DNA of 64,000 nucleotides from Desarmillaria ectypa (taxonomy: Eukaryota; Basidiomycota; Agaricomycetes; Agaricales; Physalacriaceae). Of this stretch, positions 35,538 through 44,578 are shown piece by piece. Position numbers and translations under genes: made by a program. The stretch lies in contig JAUDYN010000001.1 of the NCBI GenBank assembly GCA_030407005.1, positions 2,914,001-2,978,000 on the forward strand, written 5' to 3'. Below the pieces are notes generated by a model. The model was given only the letters and a program-made list of their open reading frames with translations, was not told the DNA's origin and did no database searches. Within the stretch, counting starts at the first letter, position 1. Every line of letters begins with the position of its first letter.

Positions 35538-37144
35538 AATGCGGGGAGAAATACTGAAGAGGCACGGAGACGAGTAGTAATGTGGGGTGTGGAGAGCTTT
35601 ATAGCAGTAAAATTTCCGTCTAGAATGGAAACGGGTGTCATCAAAGTGGAGCTTCTGGGCAAAAAGGGAAGAGAATGTTGCTAATCAAATTTTTAGCCGT
35701 ATAACTTACCTATGACGCATATTTTCTGGCATCCCGGGAAGATCGGATGGTCCCATACCCCGGTTTGGCGTTGTCTAAAGTGGGTCCAAGATTCAACAGC
35801 AATCCCAGTCAGCTTTAGACGAAGAAATCTGTTTGCAGTATCTGTCGGATCTCTTCCCGAGTAAAACAGAAGCCGCACGACGGTAAATGGCAATGACAGA
35901 CCGCCTAAAATGTTCAGCCCGGCTGAACAGCTAAGCAATGCATCAGAGCGAAGAGCCGGAGACCCTTTATTCCGCATGGAAACATGGCTGATTGCAATGG
36001 AGCGTCGTAACCTTTAACGTATTACCGCATGCTCGGTCAAAGCTTAGCTGCAACCGACTCATGTTTGTCGTGTATCCCACGTATGCTATCTTGAGATCTG
36101 ATGTGATGAACCAGAAAATAAAGAGCATAATGTACAAGTATGCAATGCAGACGATGTTAGCCGCTCACCGGCCGCCCTGGTTGTTGGAGCTGTCAAGTGA
36201 CGCTAAGTATTTGTTGCACAAGCATAAAGTGCAATTTCCTTCTGCCGAAGGCAAATGCAGAGCCTAAGATGCAAACACTTCTACTACGGCGCTTTGAATC
36301 AGTGGGAAAGCTAAAATACACCTGAAACAATTCAGAGTGGTTTACCATGAAACCTGGAGCAACCAAACTGCCCGTTCTTCAAAGCTTCAGCTGCGAGAGA
36401 CTCGAGAGTCGCTGTTTTCAAGTCTGAAACCTTGGACCGTGTGCTTTCAAGAAGAAACCTTCGTTCAGCACGTGCTTTCTGGGAGGGATGATTACAACTT
36501 GTACCAGGAGCTCATACTAACTATACAAATTGTACATGCTCCAAACCATGAAATGCTCATTCAGATGACTGAACCACCTGGCCAGGATACCGTACTTTTG
36601 CATATTTGGATCCCTGCTAGACGTATTTGACTACTCAACAGCACATCAACATTACTTCGTGTCAGAGTAGTATGTTCACGGTGTTTGGTGAAACATGTTC
36701 GAAAGATGCAGAGGTCACAACCACTTTAACGATAAGCATAGATATTTTAGCGCAAGCCAGCAGCGACAAAACAGTACTACAAGGTACTTAAATATACGAA
36801 TGAATCAGGAGCCAATATATACAGTTAAGACATATCGAATGCTGGTGGGTTGCATATTTTGAGCAGGCGAGGTCGCAAAAATCGATGTTCCGGAAAGGAC
36901 GTCGAAAGAGGAGTGCCGGTAAGTTTTACTGGGTGGATAGGTGCCGATACATCAGAGATACCGGATGAGAGTCGCCAAGAGTTGGAAAGGAATATAAAAA
37001 AAAGTGTATAAGATAGCAAAAGGGAGAAGCGAAAGTGACGAAGGGGGAGATGCAAGCAGAGGTCGACATGATAGGTGGTGGAAGGGAGATGGAAGGAGAG
37101 ATGAGTTAAAAGGTGAAGGAATGGCTGTCAAGATCGTCTGGTGT
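35538..37144. other. Long intergenic region upstream of the sugar transporter
   Basis: About 1.6 kb without a supported gene. Several short open frames exist on both strands (for example 35992-36267 and 36337-36630), but none shows family motifs, exon-intron structure or repeat character. It probably contains the transporter promoter, and near its right end the 3' flank of the 37145-37813 gene. Confidence 0.55.
35911..35929. promoter_or_regulatory. Perfect inverted repeat upstream of the sugar transporter
   Basis: TGTTCAGCC and GGCTGAACA form 9-base arms around a single C. The site lies about 375 bases upstream of the transporter start. Its symmetry suggests a site for a dimeric DNA-binding protein, but this is inference. 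Confidence 0.4.
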
Positions 37145-37813
37145 TCAATCACTGTCGACCATGGAAATCGCGCCGCATTGTTCGCAGAAACTCCACATCG
37201 TACGTTGTCCATGAACTCCGGAAGCGCAGGCGACACGTAATTTCGGAATTTGCGAGCAACGGGAACTAAGAACACGAATTCGTGCAAGGCAAGGAAGATA
37301 ACATGAGTGTAGTTCGACTGACAACGACCGCGCAAGGTAAGTTAGAACGTGCACCTACCCGTGGTGTACAAAGTTGCTGTGAGGCTGCAAGAGACCGACG
37401 TTAGGTTGAGCCGAATAGTCTGAGCAAGGGTGAGAACTCTTTTCGACAGGTTCAACGCTGTTGAAGAAAGGGAGGGGATAAATTTGAAAATTCGGATAGG
37501 CGGCTGAGAGTGTGGTAAACGACTTGTGAGAGTTAAAAGCGGGTTGCGTTACGTACGAGATTCCGTCGAAGGAGAGTCAGTGTCGGAGGATGCTGAGCTG
37601 GCATTAGAAGAGGCGCGCATATGATGAGAGGAATAAAGAGGCTCGGCATCAGACATTGCGACGTCGTCGTCAGGTTTACAGTGGGGAAAAGGAACGCATT
37701 TTATCTGTTTTGCATCCTGAAAGCACAGAGTTGGCAAGGGGGCTAGTATGGATCAGGACGCGTACCTTGTACGTCGCGTCACCGGCATCATCGAATTTCC
37801 TTTTCATGGCCAT
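37145..37813 (-). CDS. Conserved small fungal protein with C-terminal CxxC motif, function unknown
   Basis: The spliced model has four exons. Exon 1 is MAMKRKFDDAGDATYK (start 37813). Exon 2 reads DAKQIKCVPFPHCKPDDDVA then MSDAEPLY and a Ser-rich stretch. Exon 3 reads AYPNFQIYPLPFFNSVEP and then NVGLLQPHSNFVHHG. Exon 4 reads SRCSQIPKLRVACASGVHGQ then RTMWSFCEQCGAISMVDSD. Introns have GT-AG ends and restore one frame. The last block, with CSQIPKLRVACA and SFCEQCG, looks strongly constrained and may bind zinc together with the two upstream Cys. I recall similar proteins in other basidiomycetes but know no function. It shares a 290-base divergent interval with the next gene. Confidence 0.7.
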
Positions 37814-38103
37814 GACGGATAGTGACAAGGACAGAGAAGACTTAGGGTCGGTACAACAAAGATGGGACAGCGGAGGAAGGAGGTGATGGAAAGGAGAGAA
37901 GACACCCTAGACGGGATTCGTATGAGACTCGGTCCCTTTTATGGTTGTTGATTATTGACGGCTATTTGTTTCGGGTACCTAATAAGAACCCCATTTTCTG
38001 ATCCAAATATGGCAGCTCCGTGCCGGACATCCGGGCTAGTCGTGTCTTGCTCATGTTTCTCTCCTTGACACCCTCCAGTTAAACAGCAGCGGCCCATCCA
38101 GCA
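37814..38103. promoter_or_regulatory. Divergent promoter interval
   Basis: 290 bases separate the start codons of the CxxC protein gene (minus) and the Apq12-like gene (plus). It contains normal GC and no obvious TATA box. Confidence 0.45.
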
Positions 38104-38781
38104 ATGGACCTTTATATCAAGTTCCTGGAGCCTATACTCTCCTTTCTGAAGGAACAGTTTCCACCACCAGTCTACTCTTTCATCGTCTCTATGCTATCAC
38201 ATTGTTTGGCGTTTTGCACCGCATTCTACACTTTGGTCAGCGAGCTTGTCTCAACGAATCCTCTCCAATGGGATGCGCAAACATTACTACCCCCTCTTAT
38301 TGCTGTATTCTCAGCATATATCACTCTCATGAGTCTGTACCGGACTACAAGCTGGATGTTGCGCACCAGCTTCTGGTTTATCAAGTGGGGCACCATTGTT
38401 GCCGCTCTTATCGGTGCCTCAGGATGGATGCTTGGTAACCAACAACTACAGACCAACAGAAGTGGAGGATTGATGCCATGGTCTAGCCTTGGAGAGATGG
38501 CGATGGATATGTTGAATAGTCCCAATGTTGGCCAAGGACAAACATCAAAGCGTAATAAACCTAGGACTCCCCCGCAGAGGCCCCGGGTTTGGGAGTCATT
38601 TGACCGTCATCGAGCATGGCAGGAAACCAAAAATGAACCGGAAAGTCGTAGCGACTTTAATGCTAAGGAGGTAATTGGGACAATCACACGGTGGTGGGAT
38701 TTTGTGATGGATGCTATGACAGATGGAAGAGGACAAGATGATGGAAATGACAGCAGAGCCAAGACAACAATTTCACGATAA
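38104..38781 (+). CDS. Apq12-like nuclear envelope/ER membrane protein (tentative)
   Basis: A single-exon gene of 225 codons. Start MDLYIKFLEPILSFLKEQFP. Three hydrophobic segments follow: about residues 20-47 (VYSFIVSMLSHCLAFCTAFY), 60-80 (LLPPLIAVFSAYITLMSL) and 92-108 (FWFIKWGTIVAALIGASGWM). The C-terminal half is soluble, basic then acidic, with RTPPQRPRVWESFDRH. The layout of short N-terminus, adjacent hydrophobic helices with YRT.W...R....KW spacing and polar tail resembles Apq12, a nuclear-pore biogenesis and lipid-homeostasis factor. That is a layout match rather than a strict motif. It could be another small ER protein. It converges with MPC2: the stops are 35 bases apart. Confidence 0.65.
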   Translation: MDLYIKFLEPILSFLKEQFPPPVYSFIVSMLSHCLAFCTAFYTLVSELVSTNPLQWDAQTLLPPLIAVFSAYITLMSLYRTTSWMLRTSFWFIKWGTIVAALIGASGWMLGNQQLQTNRSGGLMPWSSLGEMAMDMLNSPNVGQGQTSKRNKPRTPPQRPRVWESFDRHRAWQETKNEPESRSDFNAKEVIGTITRWWDFVMDAMTDGRGQDDGNDSRAKTTISR

Positions 38782-38816
38782 TCTATGTATTATACCTGGA
38801 AAATACAGCAAAGTGC

Positions 38817-39328
38817 TCATGAAAACCACTTGTTGCTGCAATAAACGTCAGGCATTAACCAGCAAAGGTAGAGTAGGACAACGTACTGAGCAATCCTTCC
38901 CAACTGTGTCAAGCCACTCAATCCGACAAAAAAGTTGACCTATGAACGGAGGTAAGGCTTAGAAGCAACGAGAAGCATTATTCACGTACTCCAGCAAGAC
39001 TGTAATTAATGGGTGTTATTACCAAACTATACCGCACCCAGATGAAGCCCGTTGCAGCCAGCGCTGGAAGTGGGTGAGCTTGACGTTCCAGGGAAAATAC
39101 AAGTCAGACGAACCGAGATTTTGAGAGACGCTCAATTTATCAGCTGGTCTCGACAGATCCTTGAGACCTGCACCGACAAGACCCCACTTCATCATTGGAG
39201 CCCAGAAGAAAACCGTCTTCGGACCTGCAGCCAAGTGGTCGGTGAGGATACTAGTCGAGATACGAATATACCCCACCCGCTGGATGGTTAACGAATGCTT
39301 GAAACTTGGATACTGCTGGCGCCGACAT
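38817..39328 (-). CDS. MPC2: Mitochondrial pyruvate carrier subunit 2
   Basis: MPC2 forms with MPC1 the inner-membrane carrier that brings pyruvate into mitochondria. Start MSAPAVSKFQAFVNHPAG at 39328. Splicing a 47-base intron joins it to GPKTVFFWAPMMKWGLVGAG then LKDLSRPADKLSVSQN, the family signature. A further splice gives LALAATGFIWVRYSLVITP then INYSLAG, and another gives VNFFVGLSGLTQLGRI. Three helices match the carrier's known topology. The C-terminus is short; the preferred model uses a final intron and ends NKWFS at 38817-38819. A read-through alternative would add a few hydrophobic residues. The length of about 115 codons fits the family. Confidence 0.9.
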
Positions 39329-39842
39329 CTTGTAGGATTTCCGAAGGAATTGGACGTGGGTGAACGGAGGCTGCCCCAGTCTCGTAATGGAGATGAGTAA
39401 GTATAAATGTATTCCCACGGTGGCGCCCCGACGCCGACAATCTTGACCTACAACGAGCCCTCATCGACATCAGTGGGTAGTCGAATCTCCTTGGCCGCAA
39501 TGGCTGTGAACACGGCGGTTACTGGCTGGTATCGCTTTCCATCGTAACTGCGAGTATTTCTTGTGTTCTTCAGTCACTGATGCTGATTCTAGTCCGTATT
39601 GTCTCCAGGGCAGCATCTGCAAATGGTACTTGCTTTCATCGATGCCACGGAACGCCCAGAGCTTGGCATTGAACGTGTCTGGTCTGGTGGCCTTTGATTC
39701 ATCGATATAGACTGATCAGTACACTTCCACCTTCTGGGGTCCTGAGTCACTCTGACGCAATACACCGCGGCCCACGCCACATTCCTGCGATATATCACAC
39801 CGGACTCTTCCGTCTCTTTCATCTTCATCTCTTCCTGCAACA
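39329..39842. promoter_or_regulatory. Divergent promoter interval between MPC2 and the CBM/DM9 gene
   Basis: 514 bases separate the two start codons. Open frames here on either strand have no family resemblance. The last 60 bases before 39843 are pyrimidine-rich (TCTTCCGTCTCTTTCATC), typical of the leader of a well-expressed fungal gene. Confidence 0.45.
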
Positions 39843-41367
39843 ATGACTCAATTCTGGGAACCCGGCACTCAATACAACCACGGCGACGTTGTTCAATACA
39901 ATGGCAAGTTTCCATTTATTGCGCGTGTAATGTATATCTCAAGTTATATAGACCATCGATACAAGATCATCCAGCCTCATGCCTCTCAGTCTGACTGGAC
40001 TCCCGACATTACTCCCGCTTTGTGGGGACGCCTCTCCGATGAAGATCGTGCTGGAGAATGCGGCGACTCTGGTTATCAACCAGGCTATAACCAGGGACAG
40101 CAGCAGCAGCAGCAGCAACCATACCAGCAACCATACCAACCTCCGCCTCCACCTCAGGACCAGCCTCACTACAACGAACGTACGTGTCCTTTCCGTGTAT
40201 CATTTCAACATCGGTCTTACTCCTCTCTCACAGAGGCGCCTGACAAGAAACCAGACCACAAGGCTTGGTTCGATTTTGACGATGAGAAGAAGCAACAGCT
40301 TGAGGTGAATCTTTTATCTTTCATGAAAAGGAGCTTGCCTCATCTAACCTTCAACTAATAGATTGGTGGAGGTCTCGTAGCAGGTACATCCCCGTGTCCT
40401 TTTTGACCATCAGCTTCAGCTAACACTTCGCATGTAGGTGCCGCTCTTCTCGGCGCTGGCTACTTGGCTTTCAAGGGGCACAAAAAGAGCGACGAAGAGG
40501 TTGGTCATTCCAAGCACACGTCCTCATATCTTCATCTCTTTTCCAGAAAAAAGCGCAAACCTGGGCGCTTCAGAACTGGCTTCAAGACGCCCAAGCGCGT
40601 ACAGAGCAGTACCGCCACAATGGTCCCCGAGGACCAGCCGAGTGGATCTTGAACCAAGGCAAGAATATCCCGAGCAACGCAATTGTTGTCGGCAAGGAGC
40701 ATGATTGGACCTTATATATTTGTCGCGCCTTCTATGAGGTACGTCATTTGTGTCCCTTCTTCTTTCTGACGAAGAGCACTTACTCTACTGCTCACATAAA
40801 TCAGGGCGGCATTCGTGAGTCTCCGATCATGATTTCACCGTCGACGAACTCCTGACTAGTCTTTTCTAAGAAATCGGCAAGGCATCTGATGTCTTCAAGA
40901 AAGGTGCCGTCATTGGATACGACAATGAGGAGATCCATGTAAGTGACACTGTTTCGTCGTTCTGCCTTGCATTTAACGTTTTCCGATTAGCTCGACACCT
41001 ATGAGATCCTCGTCGGGGATATGCGCGGCCTGCGATGGGTTGATGCCAGCGGTAGGCTTGATGTGGCTGCTTTAGGTGCTCGCCCCGTTGAAGGTGGCCG
41101 CGAGAGCGACGGGACAACGTTGTATATCGCTGAAGCGCCTCACAAGGGTGCTGTGCATCCTGGAAAGGCTAGTTCCAAGCTCGATGGTACGTTATTTCTG
41201 AATAAGTATGGAAGAGCAGTAAAGATCTAATGTTTCATAGGTGCGGTCATCCCGTACGATAACCATGAGAAGACTATCCACGTAAGTTACTCGATTCTGG
41301 TGCACGGATAATTTAGGTGCTGAAGATTATCCCTATGAAGAACTACAGGGTTTTGTGCTACGCCTAG
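39843..41367 (+). CDS. Chitin-binding CBM5/12 - transmembrane/Gly segment - DM9 (DUF3421) fusion protein
   Basis: The N-terminus MTQFWEPGTQYNHGDVVQYNG spliced to HRYKIIQPHASQSDWTP then ALWGRL is a carbohydrate-binding module of the CBM5/12 chitin-binding type (W..GT.Y..GD.V.Y.G..Y motif). A Gln/Pro-rich linker follows, with a short CAG run near 40099-40116. Then come APDKKPDHKAWFDFDDEKKQ, a hydrophobic Gly/Ala segment GGGLVAGAALLGAGYLAFKG, and KKAQTWALQNWLQDAQ. The C-terminal half has repeats of DM9/DUF3421 type: NIPSNAIVVGKEHDWTLYIC, GKASDVFKKGAVIGYDNEEI, YEILVGDMRGLRWVDASG, LYIAEAPHKGAVHPGKASS and GAVIPYDNHEKTIH. DM9 domains are lectin-like sugar binders. There is no signal peptide at the start. 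The last intron is short (35 or 44 bases). Stop at 41365-41367. Confidence 0.8.
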
Positions 41368-41481
41368 TGATTTGTGTCATCCACAGAGTGATTCTGTTGT
41401 ACAATAGTCATCGCTGCAAAGTGTTTCGAGAGTAGTCATCAAATGCATTCAGGTTTCCACGTTCAATCCATGACCAGAAAA

Positions 41482-42201
41482 CTACCCCCAGTGCCCATCA
41501 GCAAATGCTTTCACACCTGCCTCATCTTTTAGTTGTCTCGAATAGCTTTTGACGATCATGCATCCCCAGATTTCTATCAGCCATACGAAAACGAAGACTC
41601 CGATCAATACACCTTTCATCACGGATACACTCTTTTTGCATGCCTCAACGACCAGATCATCCTGGGATCCATTAACACATGACCTTAAGCTGTCGGGCGC
41701 ATCTTTGAAATACCGATAGATGGAGAAGGATCCGGAGGCGATGCTGAAGACGACATGGACAATAAGGATGGCATAGAACACCTTGATTAAACGGATGCGT
41801 TTAATGACAGCCCCTACTAATCTGTTTTTCGTGGTGTTAGTTGACACGCATCCATGCATTTGTGGAGGCTCCACTCACCCGCCAAGGGATAAAATCGCGT
41901 ATAATCCATATACGACTATCTGGATGACACATGGAAGCTTACTCTTGGTGTCGCCACCTGGTTCCACGACTAGTTAAGAGGGAGGACGTGACTGCTCATG
42001 CCAACTCTCACCTAGGTAACTGTACTGAATGATTCCTCCAACGGCGATAATACCTCCCAGCGCCACGCCCAACACTCCAATGATCTAAAAACGATGCTCA
42101 GCCCTCTCGGACCGACGTTCTAAGAACAAATCCCTTACCAAGACCCCAAGCCGCACCGGAAGGCAACAACAGAATTTGTTCGACTTGATGCGGACAGGCA
42201 T
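41482..42201 (-). CDS. Four-helix membrane protein with N-terminal Cys cluster, fungal family of unknown function
   Basis: Four exons are inferred. Start MPVRIKSNKFCCCLPVRLGV at 42201; the CCC motif next to basic residues and a hydrophobic helix suggests palmitoylation. The next exons give IIGVLGVALGGIIAVGGIIQ, KLPCVIQIVVYGLYAILSLG, and the last exon VIKRIRLIKVFYAILIVHVV then FSIASG, a loop with two Cys (SLRSCVNGSQDD, VEACKKS), and GVLIGVFVFVWLIEIWGCM. It ends AGVKAFADGHWG. Topology is four helices with an extracellular-type loop before helix four, similar to tetraspanin-like fungal proteins, but the tetraspanin CCG motif is absent. No function is claimed. Confidence 0.75.
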
Positions 42202-42867
42202 TTGACATGAAAACTATCCGTCAAGTTCGTGAATTCGTAAGAGGATACGTCAGACGACCAGGACCAGCCTGTTCACCCCCATAGACGTTGCTGGTTAATG
42301 GTATATATGCTGCGTCTCTACCGGCGTAGGAATCAAGCGCGCGGTTGGTATCCTTGACATGTTGTCTATGCTACTGTCTACTAGGAAACGAAGACTCCGA
42401 ACTGCGTTCGCAAGCATTCACGGGCATCGCTTTTTGTATGCAAGAGTTTTTGGCTGTCAAGGACTTGTGGCGTTGAACATCTCTGGGGGACGTGGATCAG
42501 CCTTTTATGTTCGGAGTCTTCTTGGGTTTCTGGTGGCGACCACGGTCCATCGCTTATCACCGTCCTCGACATATTATCCCATATGCACTGATTTCAATCG
42601 GATACTACACAGCAACGTGGGGTGAAGTCGCCTCGGAAAATTGCCGAGCAGTCCTGCATTGCCACCATAGCTGTGGTGCTATTACAGTGGTTTCCAAAGA
42701 TCGAAAACAATCATTACAATTCGAATATGCGAGTACAAAGTAGGTAACGTACACGAGTGACAACGGGATACGAATAGATAGATGAACTGGTAGGATGAGG
42801 ACGCATGATACAAAATACAAGTTGTTTTGTACAATCACAGGTGCTGATATGCAGAGATATGCATAAA
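42202..42867. other. Intergenic region, no gene seen
   Basis: The 5' flank of the four-helix protein and the 3' flank of the CipC-like gene. Short overlapping open frames at 42359-42743 on the plus strand show no family motif. Confidence 0.5.
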
Positions 42868-44426
42868 CTAGTATCTGCTGGAGCGAGACCTTGATCTATG
42901 ATGATGTTTATGATGACGGTGCTTCTTGTTCGGCTTCAAGACGACTACCTGACTCTGCGGCACCTGAGGAATGATCTGGGCTTGGGGAACCCCGCCTATC
43001 ATCATACCTCCGCCTGCGGAGTACGGGGTGTGGGGGTAATGTCCAGGCATTGACATGGAGACGCTCCGAGGACGAGAGTGCATAGCCATAGGTAGCTGTG
43101 TTGTGACATATCCACTGCTACTCATGGGCCCTCCTGGGTCTGAACCAGCATAGCCAGTCCCCCCGCCGTGCATCGACATGGGCACGCCGCCCCCGTATTG
43201 CGACCCCGCATACTGACCTGGATAAGATCCGGGCTGTCCTGGATAAGATCCTGGCTGTCCGTAAGCTCCTGGTTGCCCATAGTTCCCTCCATAAGGTCCT
43301 GGCTGTCCAGGGTAGGCGATGCTCGACGCCATCCCGGGTATCGGGATAGGCATTGTGGATGCCATTCCACCCCCTGAGTAAGGCATGTTGTATGAGGATA
43401 CTGATTGAGACCGGCGTCGAGAGTGCGATCGGCCGCGATGGCGTCCATGGAGAACGTCGGAGTCATACTCGTACCTGTCATCGTACGGGTCTCCTTGGGA
43501 TCCACGTCCCCGGTATTCGTCATCGTGATCACGACTCTGCAGATCCAAATTGATTGTCGAACTGTGGGGAAGACGAATGATGACTTGCCCAATAAAATAT
43601 TATCGATGCGGTCATCGCTGCAGCGTCTGCAGCGGCTGAACGAGCATAATTGTCCATACTGTGGGAGGTATAGCCCAGTAATCGTGAGGCTATATTCGAA
43701 ACTCGGTGAGTCCGACAGCGGGGCAAGACAAGAATGACTGACATTCCGCCACAGCAAGACCGATAAGAGCTTCCCGTTGCCTTTCAAAGTCGCCACTCAG
43801 TGGCTCGTAGATAGAACTATTATGAATCCATGTACGATAGGCCTCGTAAGCGGCAGCGTGGCCTATTTCTTGTGGGAGCATTTGGTTGAGTTCACCCTGG
43901 AAGGTCCCCGTGAGCAGATCACATATAGAGCCAACGGAAAAGGGATAGATAATACATACCAAGCCACCGTAGGCACGAGAGTGCCAATGTCGGGCTTCGT
44001 TTATGCCGACACCGAGGCCTCCAGAGTTGGAGCCAAAGTCTCTGACACGATTCCAAGCATTATCAAAAAGATGTCTGAATGAAGGAGACGTAAGATGAAG
44101 TAGTGAATTCGTTGAATGAGCGCTGGGGTAACATGATTGTACGAGGGAAGGTATGCTCACGGATCAGCCTGATTCAAGGCATGGGCACGATAATAATCAA
44201 TGCCACCCCCTTTATGACGGGAATCATAAACGTGCTCGTAAAATAAGAGGTAATAAAATACACACAGGATGGCTGAGGCTGAAATGTGGGAGCAGGTGGT
44301 GCCCCGAAATGAAACTACGTAAGTAAAGGGCCGTCAACACGAGGGAATCTGGGAAATCAGAGAAATATCAACGGATACCTGATTGGACCCCCAGCCGGGG
44401 GCTTGATGATAGTAGGCGTATGACAT
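42868..44426 (-). CDS. CipC-like (DUF3759-related) protein with Gly/Pro/Tyr-rich tail
   Basis: The start MSYAYYHQAPGWGSNQ at 44426 is spliced to FHFGAPPAPTFQPQPS. A following exon reads GGGIDYYRAHALNQADP, then LFDNAWNRVRDFG and AYGGL. The core exon has QEIGHAAAYEAYRTWIHNSS and EALIGLAVAEASRLLGYTSH after splicing, the alternating Ala/Glu helix pattern of the fungal CipC/DUF3759 family, whose role is linked to stress and antibiotic response but is not settled. The C-terminal half is low complexity with repeats PGQPGSYPGQPGSYPGQ and ends in His/Arg/Ser-rich HRHHKHHHRSRSRSSRY. It is divergent from COG5 across 152 bases. Confidence 0.72.
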
Positions 44427-44578
44427 GAGGAGGGGGGAAGCTGAGATTAATGTCAATCGCGATTGGAACCTCCATTATTTATACTCCCCGGCATGACGGC
44501 CCAGAATGGAAGCGTGCAGGTGACGTCACAACGCGTAGCAATGGCCATGTGATCAGCACGGACATCGACTCGTATTCT
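44427..44578. promoter_or_regulatory. Short bidirectional promoter between the CipC-like gene and COG5
   Basis: 152 bases separate the opposite start codons. The sequence TGACGTCAC at 44521-44529 is a perfect palindromic CRE/ATF-type site (TGACGTCA core), a plausible shared bZIP site. Confidence 0.6.

Noticed and set aside
36337..36630. Plus-strand open frame of 97 codons in the long spacer
   Set aside because: No motif, no supporting splice sites and no neighbour relation; likely chance in about 1.6 kb of spacer.
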